The notes below the pieces were generated by a model. That model was not told the origin of the DNA. It was given only the letters and a program-made list of their open reading frames with translations, and searched no databases. Source: Cheiracanthium punctorium (taxonomy: Eukaryota; Arthropoda; Arachnida; Araneae; Cheiracanthiidae). From it: DNA of 64,000 nt. The stretch covers positions 62,001 to 126,000 of the forward strand of contig JAWZYV010012351.1 of assembly GCA_038373885.1 (NCBI GenBank). The letters run 5' to 3'. Below are positions 20,156-30,905 of the stretch, in pieces (within the stretch, counting starts at the first letter, position 1; each line of letters starts with the position of its first letter). A program made the position numbers and the translations under genes.

Positions 20156-20479
20156 ATAGATATTTGACTTGCGCATGTTCTGAAACGTGCAGATACCAAA
20201 TTTCTCTGGAATATTCTCGGTAGTTTTCTCTCCAGCATCCCTTGAACACTTGCAGTTTAATTATGGCCACCCTGTATATTAAAATTGTATATGAAGTTAT
20301 TTATTTTAGGTGGACGAAGATTAAATACATTGAGTGTAGACATATTTTCGTCAAATATTTTTTCTAACGCACGTTGTGATTGCCTCCACAAAGGGCTTTG
20401 ACTTCTAGTATATATTTATATGTATATATTAACGTTAAAATAAAATTTTTTTAAGACTATAAAAACTTAGTCTTGGGTA

Positions 20480-20712
20480 TGGTGTTGTTGTGGGATTACG
20501 GTCAATTAGCTACACGTAGGCTCTAGACCGAGGGGTGGGGTGCCTTCCGTTGGGGTCTTTCTAAGGGGCCCTAATCCGTATCTACGCTAAGTTTCGGAGG
20601 GAACCTCGGAAAACTCCGAACAGTTAGGTCGGGGGACGCGACCTGGTTTTGAACCAGGCACCTTTCGTCTCCTAGTTCAGAGCGCTATGCGCTCGGCCAC
20701 TAGTAGGGCTCC
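20480..20712 (-). mobile_element. tRNA-derived SINE (type A)
   Basis: Minus-strand copy. The head has A-box-like TGGCCGAGCGCA (about 20690-20701) and an intact B box GGTTCAAAACC (20645-20655). The body has 'ccgaccta.c.gttcgga.ttttcc', and the tail 'cgtaatcccacaacaacacc'. Internal polymerase III promoter boxes are the basis for the SINE call. Confidence 0.85.
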
Positions 20713-21348
20713 TGAATATGAGATTGCCGTTGTGGTGCACTTTTAAAATATTTCTACTGTAAAACTGAAACAATAGATTTTTTTCAAGATCGGATAGGTT
20801 TATGTTGTTTATATGGGGCATTCACAATACATTTAGTTATCAGTATACGATGGATACATTATTTGCTTTTTAGAGTTTCCCCTCCCCCCCACAACCTTCT
20901 CATGAACCATTCCAAACTTATTATGTTCTTTTGAAGTATAATGCAATGTTTAAACAGTTTTTTAAATCAATAAAATTACACCATTGACTCAGAAAAATTT
21001 AAATTTTATCCTTACAAGTTACTAGGGTTACAAGGGTTAACCTTTTACAGGCCGAATTCAGATCTTTTTAAATTAATTTTCTGAATATTTTGTTTTCTAA
21101 TCAGTTCAGTTAAAGGATATTAGTAATTTAAAGGGGGGGGCATTGTATACAATTTTCACATTTTCAATAGGGAACATGGTAAAATCTTACTAATGACATC
21201 TGACAAACTTTTACATTGTTTCAAACACGGAATATAGTGATGGGTAGTTTGAATGACAAGTGAAATAGTTAAGAATTAATGAAAGATTTATTTTTAAATT
21301 TAAACAGAGATATGAATTAAGTTAGAAGAGGGTGAGGGTTGTGTGGGT
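20713..21348. other. Unassigned AT-rich stretch
   Basis: No ORF of interest, no recognisable termini. C-tract near 20885 and G-tract near 21135. Confidence 0.4.
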
Positions 21349-21726
21349 GAGGGCTGGCTGTGCCCGCGCACAGCCAGCTGCGTAAAAAAAACGGGTCTCT
21401 AGATCTGTGGCACGCGATGAACGTTTCGATCGTCCGCCATCATGCTGGTAGTTAAGTCGAGCGATGGTAACGCCTGCCCTTTTTTCAGCATTGGGCAATC
21501 TATCCAACTGTTCTCGCATTCTTCCATTTTTCAGCAGATGTCAGTGCTGTTAAAAATAATCGTGACAATTTTTTTAAGGAAAATGACGTGCTAAAAAGTA
21601 AAGAATTCTTGTGGAGCTATATCACCCGCAACTATTTTTATAAAAATCAAATCTAATCTACGTGACTGGAAACGGTCAAAACGCCAAAGTGGTGTTCCCA
21701 GAGCGGGAACACTGCGCGTTAAAAGG
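21349..21726 (+). mobile_element. piggyBac-like foldback element, left arm missing
   Basis: Starts in the palindromic core (CTGGCTGTGC..GCACAGCCAGCTG). It then runs through the shared body ('atcgtccgccat', 'agcagatgtcagtgctgtt', 'gacgtgctaaaaagtaaag', 'cagagcgggaacactgcgcg') to TTAAAAGG|TTAA (target TTAA at 21727-21730). The left terminal arm is absent. Confidence 0.8.
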
Positions 21727-21730
21727 TTAA

Positions 21731-22176
21731 GACAAAACTCAAAATTGAGAAATACGTAAAAGCATGTGGTCGGACGAAGGAATGAAAAAAAAAAAAAAAA
21801 AGGACCTTTGGCTGTTTTAGGCAAAAATAAGGACTCGATAGGACTAAATTTTAAAATGTATATATCTAAGGAATTGTAAGGGCCGCATGAACTCTGAATA
21901 TCGTTTTTTACCAACTTATTAAAAAATTTTGACAAGTCTACAAAAGTAGAAATGATGAAACGATATCATAGTTTTTATTTTCCGAACTTGCTAGCTTTTG
22001 ATTGAAGGAGAAGAAAGATTTATAAGTTTTCCAGCTAGTTCTAAAATTCTTTCTAGTCTACTACAATTAGAAAATATAACATCGCTTTGGTTAAAAACAA
22101 AACAAAGAAAAAACGTAATGATGTACCCTTTTAAGTTAGCATATTGAAAAGTCTATCAGAAATAAACAGTAAATTA
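21731..22176. other. Unassigned stretch
   Basis: A18 run at 21783-21800 and AT-rich DNA; nothing recognisable. Confidence 0.4.
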
Positions 22177-22437
22177 AGCCTCACCATGGCACAGTACACT
22201 GGAAATGGTAGACGGGCGAAGTGTGAAAGTTCGGTTCCCATCGCGCGTCCGCCGACCTAACCGTTCGCAGTTTTCCGTGGTTTTCTCCTAAACTTGGCGT
22301 AAATACGGGTTAGGACTCCTTAGAAAGACCCCAACGTAGGGAGCTCCCCTCCTTGTGTTGTCCTTCTGGCGAGGATTTATAAGGGGGCCTCGAGCCAAGC
22401 ACACGAAACCGATATACATGTTCACAACAACAACAAT
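22177..22437 (+). mobile_element. tRNA-derived SINE, chimeric type B head / type A body
   Basis: Begins GCCTCACCATGGCACAGT, the type B head, with a B box GGTTCCCATC. It continues into the type A body 'cgtccgccgacctaaccgttcg' and 'tagaaagaccccaacg', and ends 'catgttcacaacaacaacaa'. The join suggests template switching or a real subfamily. Confidence 0.8.
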
Positions 22438-23178
22438 AGTAAATTATAATTTTGTTATTTATTGTTTTTAACAAAGTTTAGCAGATAGGTTCTAATTTTA
22501 TCCACTGTAACAGAAGGCGCCTATGTTAGAGGGAGGGAGCAGGCATAGCGTGAATAAAATATGCGAAAGTAAGCATAATCGAGAATTTAGGAGCAAAAAA
22601 GGGAAGTTTGCAAACAAATGCCGGCCGACCATTACAGGTAAACTATGCGACGGCCTAGGTCGCCGAATCTAGAAAGGCGGCACTACCCAGACAGCGGCAT
22701 TTTTTTTTTTTTTTTTTTTTTTTTTCATTGTCTCCCCTTTAGGAAAGGGGGGGGGGGGAGACAACTTGTTCGCGCTGCCCGGCTCATCCTTCAGCCCACC
22801 TCTCTCTCCTTATAAAGCATTGGCGGACTGGCCAAGTATGAAAATATGCATGTGGAAAGAATTCCAAACAGCCACATACAATTTGGGCCGTTTTTAGAAA
22901 TCCTTCCCTCTCCCCTTTCTACAGAAACCCTTTTTTCGTTAATGGAATGAGCCGTTATAACGTTTTCCAGACCAAAATTTTAGTGCCTGCCCGTTCCTGG
23001 TATAAATTCAAGAGGTTTTACCATACCTATCAGACAGTGACCAGGAGACAATTTGTCCAGTTGAGGGCCCTGGGCTAAAGTTTCAATGGGGCCCTCCTCT
23101 TTCGAAAATGTTTACAAATGTTCAAGCGTAAAGAAAAGTTTTAGTGGCCCCTTTTTGTTGGGGGCCCGGGTACTTTCC
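22438..23178. other. Unassigned stretch with T27 run and element ends
   Basis: Contains GCGACGGCCTAGGTCGCC near 22648, a palindrome-like MITE end, a T-run at about 22700-22726, a G-tract near 22750, 'cattggcggactggcc' at about 22820 (hAT-terminus style) and two GGGCCCT words near 23065-23095. I could not pair any of them into a complete element. Confidence 0.4.
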
Positions 23179-23375
23179 CAGGCGCGTAGCCAGGAAAATT
23201 TTTCGGGGGGGGGGGATATGAACTTATGGTTTATGGGGCTTTTGGACGCGAGCTTATCCCCACCTCTGAAATGCCAAACCGAAAAAATCGTTTCCTGGTT
23301 TCAGAGGGGGCAATTGGACGAGTCTCTCTTCCCCCCCGTTTATGGGGCTTTTGGACGCGAATCTGTCCTTCATTA
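23179..23375 (+). mobile_element. MITE end, CAGGCGCGTAGCCAGG family (partial)
   Basis: Starts CAGGCGCGTAGCCAGGAAAA then a G10 tract and 'gatatgaactta'. The same start occurs at 63864. The continuation repeats 'tttatggggcttttggacgcga' twice (about 23230 and 23339). Right terminus not found. Confidence 0.6.
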
Positions 23376-24035
23376 ATTTACAGCTTTTCGAAGAACGCGA
23401 TGAAAGAACTTTCCACGTACAAATCCCTTCATCCTTCAAAATATCCTGAAAATTTTTCCCTCGGTAAAGCTTGTGTTTTGAGTTCATTTTCTTCAATGCA
23501 GTTCTTGAAGATGAATTTTAATGTAATGATGTTCTTTTAAAATGTCTGAAATAATGTTTGAATTCATACGCCTGCCTATTCTTTTAAATTATGTTAAGAT
23601 AGCATACATTAAAAAATAAACTGTGTGTATATTCGTATAAGGAAAGACCTCATTAAAGCTTTGTTTAATGCATTCTGTGTACATTTAAACTGCACGTAGA
23701 ATTATTTTATTTTCAAATTTTTAATGTTTAAACAACCTTCTATGTATTGCAAGGTGCAAAATCTTGCAAAGCGAAATAGCTTCTTTCGTTTGCCAAACAA
23801 TCGGGTATATAATCGGTGATGCAGCTGCAAACAATACATTTTTAGTAAATTTTAAAACTAGCAGCTATAAAAGTGTGCTAACAAAAGAAGTTTTTTTTTT
23901 GTTCTAAGGAGATTATGATAAGTAGAAACCTTTGAAAAGAGCTCAAAAAGTATGAAATGTTGTATGCTAAATATTAGTTTCAAGAATAAGCTCAGCAACA
24001 AAAGAAATTTAAGAAAAAAAATTAAGAAGACTGGC
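23376..24035. other. Unassigned AT-rich stretch
   Basis: No ORF, repeat or terminus recognised. Confidence 0.4.
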
Positions 24036-24039
24036 AGAC

Positions 24040-24390
24040 ATTAATGACAGAGAAAGCAAAATACAGCCTCTTAACATTGGGAGATAGCTTAAGTGGAGAT
24101 CCAGGCTTCTGGTCTCTCGCGCGGCCGTCGGTCTAACACCATAGACTAACGATCTACGGACCGACGGTAAACTCGTCGGTCTAGAGTTTTGTGTGGTTTT
24201 CTCCATATGTAACATGAATATGCATTAGGTGCGCAGAAAAGTCTCCGCCCTATAAGTCTCCGCCTCTTCAAGATATTCGCGCCCCCCTCCCCCATGTGTT
24301 TGTGTCTTTCGCTGACGTGGATTTATAAGCGGATGTTCAAGCATAGGCACAGAAATCCGAATACATCTTCAAAACACCACCACCATCGAC
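24040..24390 (+). mobile_element. tRNA-derived SINE, diverged and rearranged
   Basis: SINE body words 'cgcggccgtcggtctaac', 'ggttttctcca.atgtaa', 'gtggatttataagcgg' and the tail 'ccgaatacatcttcaaaacacc'. A GACCGACGG palindromic segment lies in the middle. Head boxes are poorly kept. Confidence 0.6.
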
Positions 24391-24729
24391 ACAGAAGTAC
24401 AAAATACTTTTCAAATAAAAAATAGTACAAGAAACATTATTAATTTTATTCTTGTTGTTACTATGTTCAAAATAAATTGAAAATACCTATGAATCACTTA
24501 ATTACTAGGTACATAAGTATAGTTACACGTGCAATCATATATGCACGTGTTCAAAACCTTTCGGATTCGGTTAAAAAATTAGTAGCTCTAATAATTGTTT
24601 TTATTAAAATATAATTCAAAAGTATTAAGAAAAATTTACTCATAGAAGTTTGATAAACCACCAGTTTCTGAAACTTTTTTTTTATGCTAGTAAATTAAAA
24701 TTCAAAACACTGTCAATTGTTTTAGAAGT

Positions 24730-24915
24730 CAGGGCCGTACCCAGGGGGGTGGTCCTATGGGTCCGGACCCCCCCCCCCCCGAAATTATCACATTATCTAT
24801 ATAGTTATATGTGCGCGAGATGATATTTATATATAATATGATGATATTCAATAAGTCAGACCCCCCCCCCGAAATGTCGGACCCCCTCCGAAATTATTTC
24901 CTGGGTACGGCCCTG
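24730..24915. mobile_element. hAT MITE, CAGGGCCGTACCCAGG family
   Basis: 186 bp. Exact 16-bp TIRs CAGGGCCGTACCCAGG / CCTGGGTACGGCCCTG and exact 8-bp target duplication TTAGAAGT at 24722-24729 and 24916-24923. G/C tracts inside both ends. Recent by its perfect ends. Confidence 0.97.
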
Positions 24916-25319
24916 TTAGAAGTTCTTCCTCAAGCTATTCATTGAGATATCGAATTAGTAACCATAGGTTAGATTTGCAAGTTCGATTCCAGAACTAAAA
25001 CTGAAACAATGGTGGACACGTGGTACGCCTGTAATTCGCAATTTAAAAATCCTCTCAATGATTATTAGCAGTTTCGAGAGGGAATCTTCGGGAAGGGAGA
25101 AATAAACTCTAAACAACATTATCGATGACATGAACTATCCTCTAATGGCATTCAAGTCTTTTAAGTTAAGATAATTTACTTAACATATTTTACATATTAT
25201 ATGATCATAATTTGTAAACTAAGGTTTTTTAACAACACATAAAATATTAGAATTTAAAGTACATTTTGGCATTTGAAGAAGTTTAAAATGTCCATATTAC
25301 AATCGCAGCTTTTGACTTG

Positions 25320-25520
25320 CATTGGCGAAGAATGGCCGTGTGGATAAAACCACTGAACATTGGGAGATGGTTGAGGTGTACAGGTCCAGGGTTCTAGCCT
25401 TTCACACGGCTATCGATCTAACCGTCTGGAGTTTGGCGCTGTTCTCTTTAGATCTAACGTGAATACGCGTTACCACCCCTTAAAGTTTATCCCAAGAGTT
25501 TAGATTAACCTTGTATATAT
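25320..25520 (+). mobile_element. tRNA-derived SINE (type B), diverged
   Basis: Head 'gaatggccgtgtggataaaaccactgaa' (A-box region), B-box-like 'ggtccagggttctagcc', then 'atcgatctaaccgtctggag', 'gttctctttagatctaacgtgaat' and 'cgcgttaccaccccttaaa'. Confidence 0.65.
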
Positions 25521-25989
25521 GTTAATGATTTTGCATACTTACTAGTAAACAACTCCTTGCTAAAAAATATATGGGAAGTGTAATTTTGTATCGAAATATA
25601 TACACAAATATACTAACTTATCCAGTTTTCTTTTGATTTCTATAATTTCTCACGCTTTTCTTCTGTAATCTTATGCACTTGAAATGGCTCAGAAATTCGA
25701 AACTTTAAAAATTCGCTATTGGTATTTGAAAGGAGGGAATATAACAGAACTGTAAAATTGTTAGCAACAGCCAAAATTATCCGCTTCATTTTTCAAGCTT
25801 TTTTCTTTCTTTTTTTTATGGGAAAGTACATTATATTATTATTTTTTTCCCAAATAATATTTTGAATTTTAACCTTTAATGCAAATACGCAGATGAATTT
25901 ATTTAATTTTTTAAGGGGGGTTTAAGGTTGTACTACGACAAAAAAACAGAAAAAAAGCAAGGGGGGAAAAGTACAGGACATTTAGGGAA
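25521..25989. other. Unassigned AT-rich stretch
   Basis: Nothing recognisable; homopolymer-rich. Confidence 0.4.
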
Positions 25990-26230
25990 AATGACCCACA
26001 CGAAAGATAAGAAGAAGATGACAGCTTTTTATCGCCTAGCAACTGCTCTTTTCTCCCCTAATTTGACCACCCTCTACAAAGAAGATTCTGAATTCTTTCG
26101 ACAGTGGGAAAAAATGGACGTCTTTTTCGCCTTGCATTTCGGTTACTTCCCACACATCGGCACGCCAAGAGATCGCCAACAATTTCACCCCCTTTTCAAG
26201 AACGATCAGTGCGTGACCCTGCAGATCTAG
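25990..26230 (+). CDS. Possible short coding segment (79 codons), unrecognised
   Basis: From ATG 25990 to TAG 26228-26230 the frame is open and of higher complexity and GC than its surroundings: MTHTKDKKKMTAFYRLATAL..., with an acidic/aromatic middle (YKEDSEFFRQWEKMD) and FGYFPHIGTPRDR. I do not recognise a family. The minus strand is also open across 26036-26326, which lowers the weight of either frame. No clear splice sites or poly(A) signal. May be chance. Confidence 0.2.
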
Positions 26231-26670
26231 ACTCACGGAAAATATCACGAGGATGGCCCCCGTTCTAAAGTGGGGATGGCAAAAGCGGGAAGATAGCAAC
26301 CCATAAATTACTCCAGCCAGTGTCATTCGGAGATGTCTAGCAAGGGTATAATAAGAGTTCCTTTATCAGCAGCAATAATTAAAACTTGTCTTTAGAAAAA
26401 TATTTTAAAACGCTAGAAGCATCGCACTTACTATCGCTTGTTTTGAAAAAAAAAAAAATTTAATATTTTATTCTTTTTTTTTTCACGATTTTAAAATTCG
26501 CTAATTTTAATTTAAAATGCGTGCGCTCACTCTCTCAGGAAGAAAAAAAGAAAAGAAGGGAAATTTGAAGGAAGAAAATTGCGTTAACTATTTACATATA
26601 TTTACCTCAAAATTTACTTATTCGTTTTAGTTGTCGACGCAGGATCTTATTTTAGGCTGTGTATTCGGAG
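26231..26670. other. Unassigned AT-rich stretch
   Basis: A-runs and T-runs; no gene seen. Confidence 0.4.
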
Positions 26671-26759
26671 CACGTGGCCATGGGCGCCGGGAGGGGGGTG
26701 CAAGGGGGTGCACTTGCACCCCCCTGGAGTTTGAATTAAGTATAATTAACCTAAAAATA

Positions 26760-27579
26760 TAAGTAATTTGATTTACCCTCGGGACAGTAAAAAAAAAAAA
26801 AAAAAGCCTGAAAGTGTGTGTGATATTTTGAATTCTGCGCCCTCATAATGTATTGACCAACGCTTACGGTCGTAGTAGTGTTGAATGCCTCACAGCATGT
26901 GCCCGCTATTAGGAAAAAATATTTTGATATAGTATCGATAACATTCGTGGTAGACGGGACCGGACTTGTCTCGAACTATCGAAATCATTAAATTAATAAC
27001 CAGATAAATGGAAAAAGCAATTTTTGTGATTTAAGTGCATATTAAAATGAAAAATGCAGTTACATATTATCACATTACTGATTAGAGAGGTTAATAATAT
27101 CGGAAAATAATAGTCAATTGTTTTGTGTTGACTCGTTTCCGTACAGCAGTATCACTCCATTGCCAAAGCAGCATGTCAACACTGCACAGAAATGTCTATG
27201 AGGACATCTACAGAAAAACTACACCCACTTTCTTTGGGAGAGGGATTTCTGATAGAGCTTCCGGGTGCACCAAGTATTTGAATTTTTGTCCTGCAATTAA
27301 AAAAAAAAATCGCCTGTTTTATATGTGTTGTTCATTATTTGGTAGCTAAACTCATTTTTTCACAAACTGAGATGTATGGAAAACTAGAACAATCGAGACT
27401 CTACGGTGAATATGATTAAATGCAATTATTTTAGGACTCAACGCTTAAAGTTTAACATTTTTTTTTAACATCATAGAGTTAATTTTTCAGAGATTTAAAC
27501 TCAAAAACTATTAGATGAAAATTTGTATTTTGAGTTTTTTTACATGGTGATATTTCAAATATTAAGTGAAGGCATCCCT
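26760..27579. other. Interior of the 4.2-kb hAT, non-coding as far as seen
   Basis: AT-rich, A-runs at 26790 and 27300. Short open frame at about 27125-27350 without recognisable motif. Confidence 0.35.
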
Positions 27580-27860
27580 GCGTCACTTTGTAAACTTGGG
27601 CTCTGTTTTACCATGTGGATGTCCTTGCCAAGTGCACTTAAGGCAAACCTTCACATGGGGTATCTGTCATGGAAGGAGGGGGTTGCCTTGGGCAGAGGAC
27701 TTTCGGAGGGGTTATAACGTGTATTCACGTAACATGTAGAGAAAACCGGCCAAAACTCAAAACCGTTAGATTGACACCCGCGCGGCAGGCCAGAACTATT
27801 GACTTCACATTTCAGCCATCTACCATTTTCAGCACTGGACATGGCGGGGACCCCTAAGCC
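27580..27860 (-). mobile_element. tRNA-derived SINE (type B), diverged
   Basis: Minus-strand words 'atggtagatggctgaaatgtg', 'ggttttctctacatgt.acgtgaat' and 'ccttccatgacag' match the type B body. Within the 4.2-kb hAT. Confidence 0.6.
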
Positions 27861-27941
27861 GAAAATTGCTATATATATCAATCCTAGAGAAAATACATTT
27901 CGTTTCAGTTTTTCTGAGAAAATTCGTCTGTTTCTGACTAT

Positions 27942-29230
27942 TCTAAAAAAAAGTAAAGGGCGCTAGCGCTGTCAAAGCTTGTTGGTCTATCTCCTCCTAA
28001 ACCGTGGAGATTTGAGTTTTGACTAAGGTGTCCACAGATTCGAAAAATTCCGAGGGACCTACTAAGCTGACTTAAATTTCGAAAATCGAATTATTTTAGA
28101 AAATATTAATAAAAAACTGAAAAAATAAACATAATGGTTGCCAGATTTGGCATAAAATCAGTCATTCCTTTGCAACAAAGCGTTTCCAAGTATCTAGAAT
28201 CGCGTGAAATTTACAAACATGAGTTAGAATTACGCCCATTTTACGCCAAAATAAAAACTATATGAAATAAGTAACTCAAAATGTGTTACACAAAGTTGAC
28301 AATTTTCAAACAGTAAGTTCGCTTAGACAACAAGAGTTTAGTATTAGCGATTATTCCTTTTTCCAAAACAGAATAACTAATATCTTCAAAATAAAAAATA
28401 ATTAAAATGCAGATTATTGTAAAGCCGGTTCGTTCCAGCTGGATTATTTCTACCAGTAGAAATATTTGGCGGCGTTAACTATGTCATTATAGCAGTTATA
28501 GTACACTTTCAATATTTGCTAGCGCGAGGAGATGGTATAATTCGTGGTGCTAAGTACGCCAATCTGCAAACGATTGTGTAAATGAAAAGATGGATAACGG
28601 TTTTCCGGTAATCTTAAATGAACAGTAATTATAGGTTGTGAGCATGTGTAAATCGCCAAATAAGGAAAAGTCGCCATTGGTGGCAAGCTATCCTATCTGT
28701 TCCGTAGCTTTTATTAACGATGTTTATTTCACATGTACGCAAGTCGCCAAATAATGAAAAATCGCCATGGGTGGCAAATTCGCAAGGTGTCCAATAGGTT
28801 TTACATTATCAAAAATACAGCTGAAACAGATGTTCTGATTTTATTATGCTTTAGCCCCTAATTAATATAACTTTTGAATGGCAACATTAAATATCATTGT
28901 GTTTCTGAGGAATGCAAATAATTTTTCCAGCGATTATAAGCGGAGTCCGCACTCCAGGTGGAGTATAGCTCAGGACCCGTACAACACGGATTCCCATAAC
29001 AAAATATCTTCCGTGTTATGAGGGTGGGGGGGGGGTCTACTGTAGTGTGAAGTTCAAATTTTTATGAACATGCAAGAACCAAGCAATGTGTAGCTCAGTA
29101 ACATTCTATCTGATCCAATCTTCGGGTTTTGTCTGTTGAAATTGTGTCTTTTTTACGAATAAGCCTTATTAGGGGCCGAATGCCTCACGCGAAAAGCGAG
29201 CGTAGCGAGTCTGGGGGCCTTGGCCCCTAG
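27942..29230 (+). mobile_element. Helitron-like non-autonomous element (copy 1)
   Basis: Shares essentially its whole length with 46244-47517 plus 50739-50760. Both begin TCTAAAAAAAAGTAAAGG and end ..GGGGGCCTTGGCCCCTAG followed by T. A GC hairpin (GGGGCCTTGGCCCC) next to a terminal CTAG|T and a 5' TC fit Helitron ends, although the base before TC is T rather than A. Also inside: GGGCGCTAGCGCT near 27959 and an inverted TAGGGGCC..GGCCCCTA pair at the 3' end. No Rep/helicase coding. Confidence 0.6.
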
Positions 29231-29494
29231 TAAATATAAAACAGTGTTATCAAAATTGCATATAATTTAAGCAATTAATTATTAGTACACTTAAAATGAG
29301 ATAGTATTAATTAGGCCAAATTACTAGCTTAAGATTTTGTACTTTTCAGCTGCAACAAAATAACTATGACGATGTTTATTTCACATATTGATGCTCCATT
29401 TTCCAGTCAAGATTCTTCTTCCTTCAAACGCCAAATAGTCTAATTTTTTATATATATTTATACAGGGTGTCCCTGTATAATAGTTAATAATACT

Positions 29495-29640
29495 AGTATA
29501 AGGTAATAATAGTATATACCGTAAATATACCGTAATAATATATACCGTAATAGTATATACCGTATATAAATATACCGTAAATAAATATACCGTAAATAAA
29601 TATACCGTATAGTATATACCGTAATAATAGTATAAGGTAG
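29495..29640. repeat. Tandem (TATACCGTAAATAAA)-like repeat
   Basis: About ten imperfect units of ATATACCGTAA with spacers. The frames across it code only repeated YGIF/YGIYY-like peptides, an artefact. Confidence 0.85.
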
Positions 29641-29750
29641 TTAAAATACATACAAAGCATTTTTCTGCATTGCAACGTTTGGTCGGAAATGAAAAATGTA
29701 CATAGTTTCAGTACGATAGGGCTCCAGCCTATTTCGCAAATAATGTGCGT

Positions 29751-30066
29751 TAGCGTTTCTCCCCCAGTGGGGCGCGACTCCCAGGGGGGGGGGGGCGAGA
29801 AAAACCAAAGAGCAAGTAGTGATGCATGTTTTTTTAAAGAAATCATCTTATTTATTCTCATTTTTACTCAATAGTATAGCCATCTTCGCTTAAAACGTTC
29901 ATTCAAACTTTACTGATAACATTTTTTTGTAGAAAATTCGACTAAATGTCAATGGTTTAATATTAAAAACTGAATGTATGCTGAAAAATGTGAGGGGTGG
30001 GGCGCCACCGTAAGTTAGCCTTTGTTGGGGGGGGGGGGGCGACGTTTAAAAGGTTGAGAAGTGCTG
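29751..30066. mobile_element. hAT MITE, CAGCGTTTCTCA family (deletion derivative)
   Basis: 316 bp. Termini TAGCGTTTCTC (first base mutated) and GAGAAGTGCTG; exact target duplication ATGTGCGT at 29743-29750 and 30067-30074. Its left approximately 290 bp match 36476-36790 in the 4-kb element, while its right end matches that element's far right end, so it is an internal-deletion version. G-tracts at 29787 and 30030. Confidence 0.95.
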
Positions 30067-30159
30067 ATGTGCGTAATTACCCCATTGTCATCTTTGGCCT
30101 CCGATCGATTGGACAAGTTGAACTAGTCGCTTGGCCAGCACGTTCATTAGTTTAATCAA

Positions 30160-30320
30160 GTATGGAAATTTGCTGGCAGTCGTTTACGAGACTCCAGTTG
30201 ACACAAATGAGAACCTCATTGCAAAACTTTAGTAACCGCTGCAACCATTCGTGGAACAACTAGCATCTTCGAAAGGGTACGCCAATCTCTTGCTAGACGC
30301 TACCAGCGCATTTGAGCATT
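30160..30320 (+). pseudogene. Mariner transposase C-terminal fragment
   Basis: Plus strand, two frames: VVYETPVDTNENLIAKL then stop, followed after a frameshift by VTAATIRGTTSIFERVRQSL and ARRYQRI. This is the C-terminal tail of DUF4817-type mariner transposases (..VYxTPVxTxExLxxRI..A...IxxxPxxFxRVRxSxxRRxxxCI). A few upstream residues (WPPIDWTS, about 30100) recall the WPPRSPDL region near the third catalytic Asp. Confidence 0.8.
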
Positions 30321-30905
30321 TACAGTAGAGGTTTTCATTTCTTTTGCATTTGCTATATTTCCATCTACACTTTTTATTTCTAACCCCACACTGCTAATCT
30401 GCGTACGCACTGCGTACCACATGCGTACGATGAGATGCCTCGCAAAAACTCTTAAAAGTAAATTTAGAGGTAGTAAAAACCGTTTTTTTCGTAAAAATCT
30501 GTATTCCGAAATTTTTCGCGATCACATTACAGTAGAAAAATTGTCCTAATCCGAATCAGTTGTGACCGGACCCTATTCGGATATTCAAAAAATGCTTTTT
30601 TTCTACGCATTTTATTCTTGAAGTTTTGTCTATGAATTCAGGAACACCCTGCACATGTATATATATATCTTGGGCAGGGACGGATACAACCCATCCCACC
30701 GGCACGTGAAATTCATGTCAACTGCGGCCCACTCACATTTTCTTCTAACACACGTACACATCATACATAAGTGTATATATAAATATAATATATATTAAAG
30801 TAACCGGCCCATCGGGAAAATTCCAGGGTTCCCGGTGCGTGTTTTCGGACCTGATCTTGGGTGCACCCCCCTGGAAATGATCCTGCCGGCGCCCTTGCAC
30901 GTGGC

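Larger units (their letters stand above)
16732..20274 (+). mobile_element. Mariner-type element (DUF4817 transposase group), interrupted twice
   Basis: Inverted termini: TA|CAGGGTGGCCATAATTAAAC with about 190 bp of similarity continuing inward, mirrored at 18270-18330 plus 20160-20274 and ending GGCCACCCTG|TA. The right arm is split by the minisatellite element (about 18360-20155). The left interior codes for a transposase N-terminus (16992-17120). A hAT element (17322-18249) sits between. Removing both insertions leaves about 0.8 kb, so this is an internally deleted copy. Confidence 0.85.
29461..30651 (+). mobile_element. Mariner-type element (DUF4817 group), degraded
   Basis: Left end TA|CAGGGTGTCCCTG (29463), right end mirrored as AGGAACACCCTG (to 30651). 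A TATACCGTAA-type tandem tract (29500-29630) follows the left end. A hAT MITE lies at 29751-30066 and a transposase C-terminus at 30160-30320. Confidence 0.65.
26679..30897. mobile_element. hAT element, 4.2 kb, CA(T/A)GGGCGCCGG ends, with nested insertions
   Basis: TIRs CATGGGCGCCGGGAGG at 26679 and the mirror CCTGCCGGCGCCCTTG ending at 30897, followed on both sides by GGGGGGTGCA(A/C)-type tracts. Exact 8-bp target duplication CACGTGGC at 26671-26678 and 30898-30905. Inside are a SINE, a Helitron-like element and a mariner. No hAT transposase could be recognised in what remains. Confidence 0.9.

Noticed and set aside
20645..20712. tRNA gene (A and B boxes)
   Set aside because: Boxes sit at the head of a repeated SINE with a long non-tRNA body; no complete cloverleaf.
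29493..29861. 122-aa minus-strand ORF
   Set aside because: Its tail is a YGIF/YGIYY reading of the TATACCGTAA tandem repeat.
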